Shown: positions 42,891 to 55,289 of the stretch, in pieces
How the letters are laid out: each line of letters opens with the position of its first letter
How positions within the stretch are numbered: the first letter of the stretch is position 1
Assembly (NCBI GenBank): GCA_040954595.2
Contig: CM082589.2
Coordinates: 9,858,001 to 9,922,000 of the forward strand
Source: Balanoglossus misakiensis
Taxonomy: Eukaryota; Hemichordata
Reading direction: 5' to 3'
DNA length: 64,000 nt
Notes under the pieces: model-generated
The model's database searches: none
Told to the model about the DNA's origin: nothing
What the model saw: only the letters and a program-made list of their open reading frames with translations
Program-made: the position numbers and the translations under genes

Positions 42891-45800
42891 ACTTGCCATG
42901 CACAGCAGATACGGCTTTCAAATTTAGAGGACTGGAACACCTAATGAAGTATTAATTTTTAACACAATCATTATGTACTTATCCTATTTAAAGTTAACCA
43001 ATTGAGCTTAGAAGTTTGGTTCTTGTTGGACACTTATCAGTTTGATGTCAAAATTTGTTGGCACAAATTTGCCTGACCTCTGGCTTACTTACCATTTCTC
43101 AGCATCCATAACAGATACAGCCTTTGCTTTCTGTTGGAACCATGCTAACCACTTTGGTCACTCCAATGCTGCTTATAGTTGGGTCTTCTTCATGGCGGCC
43201 ATATTGGATTTTCTGATAATCTCTAAAAGTGGACATTTTTTTCTAAACTGCAGGGCCAATCAAGTTCTAATTTACTGGCCGTTCCATTTTTTTTTCAATT
43301 ATATTAATAGTGGTCATGTGAATTTGGATTCATTATGGATTTTTTCAAAAACTCATGAAAAATTTCCAAAATCTTTTTTAATCAAGCTTTCAAGTGAATT
43401 GTGATTGGTTAAACCTTATTGAAGTCAAATTGGATTGTCTGAACTCCGATTAAAAACTAAAATTTCCTATTTCAAGGCTACTGAATGATAGCACACCAAT
43501 CCTTTTTATGGATACGAGTCACCATAAGTCCAGAATATGTTAAACAATTTTTATCAACTTTCACATGTCCTTTCATCCATTTTTTCAACACTTAATTATA
43601 CTATTTTTTTGCAACTTTCATTCGTCTTTTGATCCAGATCTTTCAGAACTTAATTCTACGTTGATATGCCTCTTGTTAAAAAGCACAACAGTCGTGATTT
43701 TGTTCACATGAGTACTACTGCTGCCAGGACATAACCCAAATATTTTGATAATTTTGGCAGTAACTTTTGATCTACATTCCCATAACTTGGCATGTACAGC
43801 AGATACAGCTTTTAAATTTAGAGGCTTGGAACACCTAATGAAGTACATGTATTAACTTTAACACAATAATTATGTATATAAGCTATTTAAAGTTAACTAA
43901 TAAAGCGTAGAAGTCTGCTTTTTGTTGGACATTGATCAGTTTGGTATCAAATTTTGTTGGCACATTTTGCATCACCTCTGGCATACTTTACCATTTCTAG
44001 GCATCCACAACAGATACAGCCTTTGCTTTCTGTTGGAACCATGCTAACCGCTTTGGCCACTCCAATGCTGCTTGTAGCTCTAATTGTCTTCTTCATGGTG
44101 GCCATATTGGATTTTCTAATAACCTTTAAAAGTTGACATTTTCATAAACTACAGGGCAAATCAAATTCTAGTTTACTGTAGGGTTGAAAGTTTGACAAAA
44201 ATATCATTAGTGGTCATGTGACTTTGGGTGCCTAATTGGATTGTTTAAAAATCTCATTAAAAAATTACAGAACATCTTTTTCTAATCAAGTTTTCAAGTG
44301 AATTGTGATTGGTGTCACCTTATTGGAGCCAAATTGGATTTTTCTGAACACTGATTAAAAACTAAGATTTCCTATTTCTAGCCTACTCATTGAAAGCACA
44401 CAAATTAATTTTATGGATACGAGTCGCCATATGACTAGAATACGTTACATTTTTTGGCAACTTTCACATGTCCTTTGATCCAGTTTTTTCAAAACTTGAT
44501 TAAACAATTTGTTGGCAACTCTCGCATGTCCTTTGACCCAGTAATTCCATAACTTAATTTTATGTGGATATGGCTCTTGATAAAAAGCTCAACAGTCATG
44601 ATTTTGTTCATAGAGTACTACTGCTGCCAGGACATAACCCAAATATTTTGATAATTTTGGCAATGACCATTGATCTACTTGGATATGTCTCTTGTTAAAA
44701 AGCACAACAGTCATGATTTTGTTCACATGAGTTTTATTGCTGCCAGGACATAACCCAAATATTTTGATAATTTTGGCCATGACCCTTGATCTACTTGGAT
44801 ATGTCTCTTGTTAAAAAGCACAACAGTCATGATTTTGTACACATGAGTACTATTGCTGCCTGGACATAACCCAAATATTTTGATAATTTTGGCAATGACC
44901 CTTGATCTACTTGGATATGTCTCTTGTTAAAAAGCACAACAGTCATGATTTTGTTCACATGAGTACTATTGGTGCCTGGACATAACCCAAATATTTTGAT
45001 AATTTTGGCAATGACCCTTGATCTACTTGGATATGTCTCTTGTTAAAAAGCACAACAGTCATGATTTTGTTCACATGAGTTTTATTGCTGCCAGGACATA
45101 ACCCAAATATTTTGATAATTTTGGCAATGACCCTTGATCTACTTGGATATGTCTCTTGTTAAAAAGCACAACAGTCATGATTTTGTTCACATGAGTTTTA
45201 TTGCTGCCAGGACATAACCCATATATTTTGATCATTTTGGCAATGACCCTTGATCTACTTGGATATGTCTCTTGTTAAAAAGCACAATAGTCATGATTTT
45301 GTTCACATGAGTTTTATTGCTGCCAGGACATAACCCAAATATTTGGATAATTTTGGCAATGACCCTTGATCTACTTGGATATGTCTCTTGTTAAAAAGCA
45401 CAACAGTCATGATTTTGTTCATATGAATTTTATTGCTGCCAGGACATAACCCAAATATTTTGATTATTTCGGCCATGACCCTTGATCTACTTGGATATGT
45501 CTCTTGTTAAAAAGCACAACAGTCATGATTTTGTTCACATGAGTTTTATTGTTGCCAGGACATAACCCAAATATTTTGATAATTTTGGCCATGACCCTTG
45601 ATCTACTTGGATATGTCTCTTGTTAAAAAGCACAACAGTCATGATTTTGTACACATGAGTACTATTGCTGCCAGGACATAACCCAAATATTTTGATAATT
45701 TTGGCCATGATCTTCTTTCCCATAACTTGCCATGCACAGCAGATACGGCTTTCAAATTTAGAGGACTGGAACACCTAATGAAGTATTAATTTTTAACACA

Positions 45801-47725
45801 ATCATTATGTACTTATCCTATTTAAAGTTAACCAATTGAGCTTAGAAGTTTGGTTCTTGTTGGACACTTATCAGTTTGATGTCAAAATTTGTTGGCACAA
45901 ATTTGCCTGACCTCTGGCTTACTTACCATTTCTCAGCATCCATAACAGATACAGCCTTTGCTTTCTGTTGGAACCATGCTAACCACTTTGGTCACTCCAA
46001 TGCTGCTTATAGTTGGGTCTTCTTCATGGCGGCCATATTGGATTTTCTGATAATCTCTAAAAGTGGACATTTTTTTCTAAACTGCAGGGCCAATCAAGTT
46101 CTAATTTACTGGCCGTTCCATTTTTTTTTCAATTATATTAATAGTGGTCATGTGAATTTGGATTCATTATGGATTTTTTCAAAAACTCATGAAAAATTTC
46201 CAAAATCTTTTTTAATCAAGCTTTCAAGTGAATTGTGATTGGTTAAACCTTATTGAAGTCAAATTGGATTGTCTGAACTCCGATTAAAAACTAAAATTTC
46301 CTATTTCAAGGCTACTGAATGATAGCACACCAATCCTTTTTATGGATACGAGTCACCATAAGTCCAGAATATGTTAAACAATTTTTATCAACTTTCACAT
46401 GTCCTTTCATCCATTTTTTCAACACTTAATTATACTATTTTTTTGCAACTTTCATTCGTCTTTTGATCCAGATCTTTCAGAACTTAATTCTACGTTGATA
46501 TGCCTCTTGTTAAAAAGCACAACAGTCGTGATTTTGTTCACATGAGTACTACTGCTGCCAGGACATAACCCAAATATTTTGATAATTTTGGCAGTAACTT
46601 TTGATCTACATTCCCATAACTTGGCATGTACAGCAGATACAGCTTTTAAATTTAGAGGCTTGGAACACCTAATGAAGTACATGTATTAACTTTAACACAA
46701 TAATTATGTATATAAGCTATTTAAAGTTAACTAATAAAGCGTAGAAGTCTGCTTTTTGTTGGACATTGATCAGTTTGGTATCAAATTTTGTTGGCACATT
46801 TTGCATCACCTCTGGCATACTTTACCATTTCTAGGCATCCACAACAGATACAGCCTTTGCTTTCTGTTGGAACCATGCTAACCGCTTTGGCCACTCCAAT
46901 GCTGCTTGTAGCTCTAATTGTCTTCTTCATGGTGGCCATATTGGATTTTCTAATAACCTTTAAAAGTTGACATTTTCATAAACTACAGGGCAAATCAAAT
47001 TCTAGTTTACTGTAGGGTTGAAAGTTTGACAAAAATATCATTAGTGGTCATGTGACTTTGGGTGCCTAATTGGATTGTTTAAAAATCTCATTAAAAAATT
47101 ACAGAACATCTTTTTCTAATCAAGTTTTCAAGTGAATTGTGATTGGTGTCACCTTATTGGAGCCAAATTGGATTTTTCTGAACACTGATTAAAAACTAAG
47201 ATTTCCTATTTCTAGCCTACTCATTGAAAGCACACAAATTAATTTTATGGATACGAGTCGCCATATGACTAGAATACGTTACATTTTTTGGCAACTTTCA
47301 CATGTCCTTTGATCCAGTTTTTTCAAAACTTGATTAAACAATTTGTTGGCAACTCTCGCATGTCCTTTGACCCAGTAATTCCATAACTTAATTTTATGTG
47401 GATATGGCTCTTGATAAAAAGCTCAACAGTCATGATTTTGTTCATAGAGTACTACTGCTGCCAGGACATAACCCAAATATTTTGATAATTTTGGCAATGA
47501 CCATTGATCTACTTGGATATGTCTCTTGTTAAAAAGCACAACAGTCATGATTTTGTTCACATGAGTTTTATTGCTGCCAGGACATAACCCAAATATTTTG
47601 ATAATTTTGGCCATGACCCTTGATCTACTTGGATATGTCTCTTGTTAAAAAGCACAACAGTCATGATTTTGTACACATGAGTACTATTGCTGCCTGGACA
47701 TAACCCAAATATTTTGATAATTTTG
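42060..47725. repeat. 2,834-bp near-identical tandem duplication
   Basis: 42.06-44.89 kb and 44.89-47.72 kb match at a constant offset of 2,834 bp (for example 42132/44966, 43199/46033, 44102/46936) with very few differences; one is CGGCCGTGACC (42,64x) versus CGGCCATGACC (45,47x). The exact breakpoints are hidden in the 116-bp arrays. Confidence 0.9.
44560..45710. repeat. 116-bp array D (about 10 copies)
   Basis: Same unit. Its right part duplicates the end of array C. Confidence 0.95.
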
Positions 47726-47740
47726 GCCATGATCTACTTA
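47395..47740. repeat. 116-bp array E (about 3 copies)
   Basis: Ends abruptly at GGCCATGATCTACTTAAATCC, where it skips about 80 bp of the following unit seen at 38640-38740. Confidence 0.9.
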
Positions 47741-48575
47741 AATCCTATTTAAAGTTAACCAATTGAGCTTAGAAGTTTGGTTCTTGTTGGACACTTATCA
47801 GTTTGATATCAAAATTTGTTGGCACAAATTTCCGTGACCTCTGGCTTACCTACCATTCTAAGAATCCATAACAGATACAGAGTTTGCTTTCTGTTGGAAC
47901 CATGCTAACTGCTTTGGCCCCTGTGATGCTGCATGTTCTTTTAATTGTCTTCTTCATGGTGGCCATATTGGATTTTCTGATAACCTTTAAAAGTTGACAT
48001 TTTTTTTCAAAAATTACAAGGCCAATCAAGTTCTAATTTACTGTACGTTCCAATTTTTTAAAATAATATTGTTAGTGTTCATGTGAATTTGGATTTATTA
48101 TGGATTTTTGAAAAATCCCATGAAAAATTTCCAAAATCTTTTTTTAATCACGCTTTCGCGTAAAATGTGATTGGTTAAACCTTATTGAAGCCTAATTGGA
48201 TTTTCTGAACTCCGATTAAAAACTAAAATTTCCTATTTGTAGGCTACTGAATGATAGCACACCAAGCCTTTTTATGGATAGAGTCAACATAAGACCAGAA
48301 TGTTAAAATTTTTTGTCAACTTTCACATGTCCATTGATCCTTTTTTTAACACTTAATTATACAATTTTTTGCAACTTTCATTTTCCCTTTGATCAAGATC
48401 TTTCAGAACTTAATTGTACATTGATATGTCTCTTGTTAAAAAGCACAACAGTCATGATTTTGTTCACATGAGTACTACTCTGGCAGGACATAACCCAAAT
48501 ATTTTGATAATTTTGGCAATGACCCTTGATCTACATTTCCAAAACTTGGCATGCACAGCAGATACAGCTTTTATT

Positions 48576-50353
48576 AGCTCTGCTGTCACTTGTGTCAGCC
48601 GAGCTGTAGCAGTAGGTTGATAAATGTCTGTCCGTCGTCTGTCGTCCGTCATCCGTCGTCCGTCAACTTTTGGTATTTCAATCTTCTTCTATAAAACTAC
48701 TTGGCATATTTAGCTGAAATTTGGTTAGAATGTGTGTTATGGTGCCCTTACCTGATTTTGTTAATTTGGATTTGATCGGGTCATGAATATGCAAATTAGA
48801 TCTAAAAATAAAATTTTTGGTAAAAAAATCTTCTTCTCCCTAACTACATGTACGATGGAGCTGAAATTTGGTAGGAATGTGTGTTATGGTGTCCCTACCT
48901 GATTTTTAGCTCTGCTGTCACTTGTGTCAGCCGAGCTGTAGCAGTAGGTTGATAAGTGTCCGTCCGTCGTCCGTCGTCTGTCGTCAGTCGTCTGTCGTCC
49001 GTCAACTTTTTGTATTTCAATCTTCTTCTTTAAAACAACTGGGCATATTTAGCTGAAATTTGGTTGGAATGTGTGTTATGGTGCCTTTAACTGATTTTGT
49101 TAATTTGGATTTGATGGGGTCATGAATATGCAAATTAGATCTAAAAATAGAACTTTTGGTAAAAATCTTCTTCTCCACAACTACATGTGCAATGGACCTG
49201 AAATTTGGCAGGAATGTGTGTTATGGTGCCCCTACCTGATTTTGTAAATTTGGATTTGATGGGGTCATAAATATGCAAATTAGATCTAAAAATAGAATTT
49301 TGGTAAAAAATCTTCTTCTCCATAACTACATGTACAATGGAGCTGAAATTTGGTAGGAATGTGTGTTATGGTGCCCCTACCTGATTTTGTAAATTTGGAT
49401 TTGATGGGGTCATAAATATGCAAATTAGATCTAAAAATATAATTTTTGGTCAAAAATTTTCTTCTCCCTAACTACATGTACGATGGAGCTGAAATATGGT
49501 AGGAATGTGTGTTATGATGCCCGTACTTGATTTTATAAATTTGGATATGATCGGGTCATGAATATGTAAATTAGATCTAAAAATATAATTTTTGGTAAAA
49601 AATCTTCTTCTCCCTAACTATTTGTACGATGGAGCTGAAATTTAGTAGGAATGTGTGTTATAGTGTCCCTACCTGATTTTGTTAATTTGGATTTGATTGG
49701 GTCATAAATATGCAAATTAGATCTAAAAATAGAATTTTTGGTCAAAAATCTTCTTCTCCCTAACTACATGTACGATGGCGCTGAAATTTAGTAGGAATGT
49801 GTGTTATGGTGCCCCTACCTGATTTTGCTAATTTGGATATGATGGGGTCATAAATATGCAAATTAGATCTAAAAATAGAATTGTTGGTCAAAAATCTTCT
49901 TCTCCCTAACTACATGTACGATGGCGCTGAAATTTAGTAGGAATGTGTGTTATGGTGCCCCTACCTGATTTTGCTAATTTGGATATGATGGGGTCATAAA
50001 TATGCAAATTAGATCTAAAAATATAATTGTTGGTAAAAAAATCTTCTCCCTAAATACATGTACGATGGAGTTGAAATTTGGTAGAATGTGTGTTATGGTG
50101 CCCCTACCTGATTTTGTTTTATTGGAATTTTGATGGGGTCATGAATATGCAAATTAGAACATTGGTACTTCCTTTTGATGTTGTTCTTTAGAATTCAATT
50201 CTTTCTTTCTTTAGTGCAATGAATCAAGCTGAATTTGGATAAATACTTGTGATGTCTATGTTTGGTTTTGTTCAATAGAATACAATTGTTATGAATTAAA
50301 ACCTAGGGTATTCATATCATCGCCCAGGTTACACTGTTAAGGTCAGCAGAGCT
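48576..50353. mobile_element. Short element with 10-bp TIRs and internal 145-bp tandem repeats
   Basis: Left ends AGCTCTGCTGTCACTTGTGT occur at 48576 and again at 48908; the right end CAGCAGAGCT is at 50344-50353, so the TIR is AGCTCTGCTG. After the left end come several GTCCGTC-type hexamers, then a tandem array (about 48690-50130, roughly 10 copies, period 145 bp) of TGTGTTATGGTGCCCCTACC...AATATGCAAATTAGATC. It interrupts a macrosatellite unit between AGATACAGCTTTT and AAATTTAGAGGAC. No ORF. The structure resembles non-autonomous elements with minisatellite cores (Helitron/pearl/DINE-like), but the class is not settled. Confidence 0.7.
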
Positions 50354-52300
50354 CATTTGACCAATAGGTCACTTGTAAATTTAGAGGACTGGAACACCTA
50401 ATGAAGTGCATGTGTTAACTTTAACACACTAATTATGTATATGAGCTATTTAAAGTTAAGCAATAAAGCGTAGAAGTCTGCTTTTTGTTGGACACTGATC
50501 AGTTTGGTATCAAATTTTGTTGGCACATTTTGCCTCACCTCTGGCGTACTTTACCATTTCTGGGCATCCACAACAGACACAGCCTCTGCTTTCTGTTGGA
50601 ACCATGCTTAACACCTTGGTCCCTCCAATGCTACTTTTAGTTGTAATTGTCTTCTTCATGGCGGCCATATTGGATTTTCTAATAAGCTTTAAAGGTTGAC
50701 ATTTTCATAAACTACAGGGCCAATCAAGTTCTAATTTACTGTGCGGTTGAAAGTTTGATAAAATATCATTAGTGGTCATGTGACTTTTGGTGCCTTATTG
50801 GATTTTTTAAAAATCTCATTCAAAAATTACGAAAATCTTTTTCTAATCAAGTTTTCAAGTGAATTGTGATTGGTTTAACCTTATCAGAGCCAAATTGGAT
50901 TTTCTGAACTCCGATTAAAAGCTAAAATTCCTTTTTTTATCCTACTCATTGAAAGCACACAAATTCTTTCTGTGGATACGAGTCACCATATGACTAGAAT
51001 ATGTTACATTTTTTGACAACTTTCATATGTTCTTTGATCCAGTTTTTTTTCAGTATTTGATTAAACAATTTGTTGGTGACTCTCGCATGTCCTTTGATCC
51101 AGTAATTCCATAACTTAATTTTATGTGGATATGGCTCTTGATAAAAAGCTCAACAGTCATGATTTTGTTCAAAGAGTACTACTGCTGCCAGGACATAACC
51201 CAAATATTTTGATAATTTTGGCAATGACCTTTGATGTACTTTCCCATAACCTGGCCTGCACAACAGATACAGCCTTCAGATTTTTAGGCCTTAAACACCT
51301 AATAAAGTATTAAACTTTAACACAAAAGTTGTGTACATAAGCTTTTTCTAGTTAACCAATTGAGAATAAAAGTCTGTTTTTTTGTTGAACACTGATCAGT
51401 TTGATGTCAAAATTTGTTGCCACAAATTTCCGTGACCTCTGGCTTACCTACCATTTCTAAGCATCCACAACAGATACAGAGTTTGCTTTCTGTTGGAACC
51501 ATGCTAACTGCTTTGGTCCCTGTAATGCTGCATGTTCCTTTAATTGTCTTCTTCAGGGTGGCCATATTGGATTTTCTGATAACCTTTAAAAGATGACAGT
51601 TCTTTTCCAAAACTACAGGGACAATCAAGTTCGAATATACTGTGCAGTTCAAAGTTTGACTGTAATATTGCTAGTAGTCATGTGACTTAGAATTCCTTAT
51701 TAGATTTTTGAAAAATATCATTAAAACACTTTTTCTAATCAAGTTTTCAAGTGAATTGTGATTGGTTAAACCTTATTGGAGCCAAATTGGATTTTCTGAA
51801 CAACGATTTAAAACTAAGATTTCCTATTTATGGCCTACTCATTGATAGCACAAACATTATTTATATGTATATGACTCACTATATGACCAGAATATGTTAC
51901 CATTTTTGGCATATTGCACATGTCCTTTAATCCAGTTTTTCCAACACTTAATAATACAAATTTTTAGGCAACTTTCATTTGTCTTTTGATCCAGATCTTT
52001 CAGAACTTAATTAAAGTTTATTGAAGCCAAATTGGATTTTATGAATTCTGATTAAAAACTTTGATTGCACACCAATTCTTTTTATAGATACGAGTCACCA
52101 TATGACCAGAATACGTTGCATTTTTTGGCAACTTTCGCATGTACTTTGATCCATTTTTTTTTCAGAACTTAATTATTCGTGGATATGCCTCTTGTTGAAA
52201 AGCAAAACAGTGATGATTTATTTTTCACACGAATAGTACTGCTGCCAGGACATAACCCAATTTTTTTGATAATATTGGCATTGAACTTTGTCCTAAGTTT

Positions 52301-53060
52301 GGCACCTGTATTCTTTTCTGAATATCTTATGGCGACTAGACTAATAGCACTAGAGGTTTGGTTTTTGATGTATATGGACAAGTATGGGACTTAGCTTTTT
52401 TTGTTACATTTGGAATCCACTGGACCAATGTTGAGCTTATTAAATATGTGAATATCTAATGCTGAGCTTACCCATATTGTTACAGGTTGAATTTTTTATG
52501 AACATGCTCTACTATTGGACTTAATTTTTTTGCTGAATTTCTTGACCAATGATAACCTTATAAATATGTGCTTACGTAATTGTAGACTAGATAATGAAGC
52601 TTTGAGTCTGGGTTTTCTTGAACATTCACCAGTATGCGATCACATTTTTTTCTGACATTTTTGTTAGCTTTGGTTACCTTAAACCTATTTTCCCTGCCTT
52701 GGCATGCACAGCAGATAACGCCTTCAAATTTTGAGGGCTGGAACACCTAATTACCAGGTTAACCAATAGAGCCAGAAGTCTTGTTTTTCATTTTACACTG
52801 ATAATTTTGGAAGAAACATTTGTTGACAATTTTGGGTGAGCTCTTGGTGACCTTTGATCTGCTTTCCTATATACATAGCAGATACAGCATTGGCACTCTC
52901 TGGTATCCATAGGAACTGCTTTGACCTAGCCAATGTTTGTTGCACTTTATTTTTTTTTCATTAATTGACGATATGTACCCCTTGACCCGCAGTATGTTGG
53001 GTTGGGCTGGCTTGCCAAATTAATCCTATTATTATCATTGATTTCATGCATTTAATTCTT
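52301..53060. other. Diverged right flank of the macrosatellite
   Basis: Scattered matches to unit words (CATGCACAGCAGATA, GGCTGGAACACCTAA), then unique sequence. Confidence 0.5.
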
Positions 53061-53170
53061 TCATTCTTTTTTTTTTGTAGGTCCCACCGGTACTCTTCTC
53101 CTTCTCTCTCTCTTTCTTTCTTTCTTTCTTTTTTTTCTCTTCTTTTCTCTTTTTTTTCTTTTTTTCCCTG
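53061..53170. repeat. Polypyrimidine tract
   Basis: CT-rich low-complexity DNA with TTTC and TCTC runs. Confidence 0.8.
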
Positions 53171-53174
53171 TAGG

Positions 53175-53700
53175 CCCCAATGGTAACACCATAATCAACC
53201 TACTAACGTAAAATTTGATGGATGGATGGAGCGGAGTGTCAACCATAGTCAACCTACTAATATAAACTTTGATGGATGGATGGAGGGGAGCGTCAACCAT
53301 AGTCAACCTACTAATATAAACTTTGATGGATGAATGGAGCGGAGCGTCAACCATAGTCAACCTACTAATATAAACTTTGATGGATGGATGGAGCGGAGCG
53401 TCAACCATAGTCAACTTACTAAAATATAAACTTTGATGGATGGATGGTGCCGCGGAGCGTCAACTTAAAGGATGGAGAAGTGGAAGGATGGAGAAGTGGA
53501 GTTTTTTCTCTGTTTTTTCCTCTTTTTCTTTCCTGTAGGGCACACTGGTAACACCATAATCAACCAACTAACGTAAAATTTGATGGGAGGATGGAGCGGA
53601 GAGTCAACCATAGTCAACCTACTAATATAAACTTTGATGGATGGATGGATGGAGCGTCAACCTAAAGGATGGAGAAGTGGAAGAATGGAGAAGTGGAGTT
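53175..53700. repeat. 54-bp minisatellite with GGAT cores
   Basis: The unit GATGGATGGATGGAGCGGAG + CGTCAACCATAGTCAACC + TACTAATATAAACTTT recurs at a 54-bp period from about 53213, with further imperfect copies after 53570. The minus-strand open frame across it (V-D-A-P-L-H-P-S-I-K-V-Y-I-S-R-L-T repeated) arises because 54 is divisible by three. Confidence 0.9.
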
Positions 53701-54330
53701 TCAACATAATATCCTATTGACCAAAATTATAAGATAGAGTAATATAGACGTACAAAACGAGGTGATCGTAATATAAAACTTAATAGTCCAATAAATCGGG
53801 TTAATAATTGGTAGTGATTACTTGTTTTAAAATTAGGTTAACAGCAATGGCTTTGTGCAGGGTATGATAATAGGTTCCGAAATGTGTATGGTATATTAAC
53901 GGTGAACAAATTTGAATTTGGTTTAATAAAAGGGTTACAAATGTGATGATGGTTTTATGGTAAAATTTGAGTGTACACAGGTTATAAAGGGGTAACAACG
54001 GTTGCTTGTATGAAGGGAATAATATTAGGGTAACAAATGTGGTATAAAGGTATAACGGGTTTATAATATGATGATGGCTTGTGTACACAGGTTATAATGG
54101 GTATATGAATGAGAAGGGTATAATAATAGTAATAACTGTGTCGGGTTTAATAAGGGTAACAATTGTGCAAGGGTATAATAACGATTAATAATTGTGGTGA
54201 TGGCTTATGGTGATATTAAGTATAAAAAGGGTGTTAATATTGATGATGATGACAGAGGTATAATAATGATAAAATGTTAAATAAGTGTCCAAGGTCTAAT
54301 AATCATGTTGGTTCATTCATTGGTTAATGT
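53701..54330. repeat. AT-rich degenerate low-complexity DNA
   Basis: Loose repetition of GGTTATAA, GGGTAATAA, TGATGATGGCTT and GTGTACACAGGTTATAA words without a fixed period. Confidence 0.6.
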
Positions 54331-55134
54331 GTATATTTTATGAATAACATGCTATTATTTCTCAGATAGATAATACTCGTCAGCATCGTTATTCGGTGGA
54401 ATTTCTCGCAACGGTACCCGTGATTGTATTCGCGCATCGACACATTGTACGCGACAGACAGGCAGAAAATGTTAGCACAATGTTAGGTTAGCTTAACCTC
54501 CCCACCCCATCCAAATTCCAAATTTAGCTTAGATCATGGGGTGAGAGGAGGAGAGGACAGTTTTTTTTCCCTCTTTTGTAATTGGTATGAGGTTTTTTAA
54601 CTGCCCTTTAGGCGCGTAAATTAGATGTGTGTTATCATACATGTAGTTATCTTGCTTTATTTTAAAACAATTGTGAATGAGCTCTGCGAGATTATGTACA
54701 CGATAGTGTGTTATATAACGCTAAGGTAAAAGTAAACTTAACCCACTAACCCATCACACTATTGTGTGCATAATTAGCAGATGCTATTTTGACTGGCCCA
54801 TTGTTCAACCAAATGACACCTTGTTTCAAAAAGAGCTGAAACTATATTGGTTAATTTCTTTCAGTTTAACCACATGACACATTGTTTCAAATTGGCCTGC
54901 AAGATATGCTACTTGAACTCCCCCCCCCCACCCCCACCCCCCCAAAACAATAAATTAGGGATTAATCACTCGCTATATTATGAACATTCACATGAAAATT
55001 ATGCAACCAATTTAAAGGTATTCTGGAGGCGTCTTCTGATGTCAGGTGGTTCAAATCCACCGATACCTAAGCTGGAACATAACTTTTCATTGGTGTTCAT
55101 ATATGGCGAATAAAACATGCATATTCGTATTATC
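54331..55134. other. Unique non-coding stretch
   Basis: A C-rich run lies at about 54920-54943. No exon recognised. Confidence 0.4.
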
Positions 55135-55225
55135 ATATTTCAGATATGAACGAATTGAAATAGATTCTTTTCGATATGATTTCAGAAATGAACGAATTCA
55201 AATAGATTCTTTTCGATATGTCACT
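55135..55225. repeat. Two-copy 46-bp tandem repeat
   Basis: ATGAACGAATT(G/C)AAATAGATTC followed by TTTTCGATATG, twice in a row (from about 55145 and 55189). Confidence 0.85.
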
Positions 55226-55289
55226 ATAAACTTTAATCCCATTTCACCCCTTTTACTCAAAATGTAATGTTTAAATAGCAAAGAAGTTA

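Larger units (their letters stand above)
34800..52300. repeat. Macrosatellite: ~0.9-kb units with nested 116-bp arrays
   Basis: A unit containing GCTTTCTGTTGGAACCATGC, GTCTTCTTCATGG, GGCCATATTGGATTTTCT and TGTGATTGGTTAAACC recurs about 12 times. The CCATATTGG word starts at 34947, 36705, 37607, 38961, 39995, 43199, 44102, 46033, 46936, 47963, 50665 and 51562. Distances are about 900 bp or 900 plus a multiple of 116 bp, because each unit ends in one or more copies of a 116-bp sub-repeat. Open frames inside are repeat shadows, preserved only because the units are recent. Confidence 0.9.

Noticed and set aside
48540-50360. CRISPR-like regular repeat array
   Set aside because: The repeats are contiguous 145-bp tandem units without unique spacers, in a eukaryotic element with terminal inverted repeats.
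34800-52300. Repeated open frames of 60-120 codons that are identical between units (for example 43042-43404 and 45876-46238)
   Set aside because: They are copies of the same repeat DNA at fixed offsets. They occur on both strands, overlap one another and have no domain or codon pattern, so their identity reflects recent duplication.
53061-53414. Minus-strand 117-codon frame with an internal 18-residue repeat
   Set aside because: The 54-bp minisatellite period is divisible by three and therefore keeps a frame open. The rest is polypyrimidine DNA.
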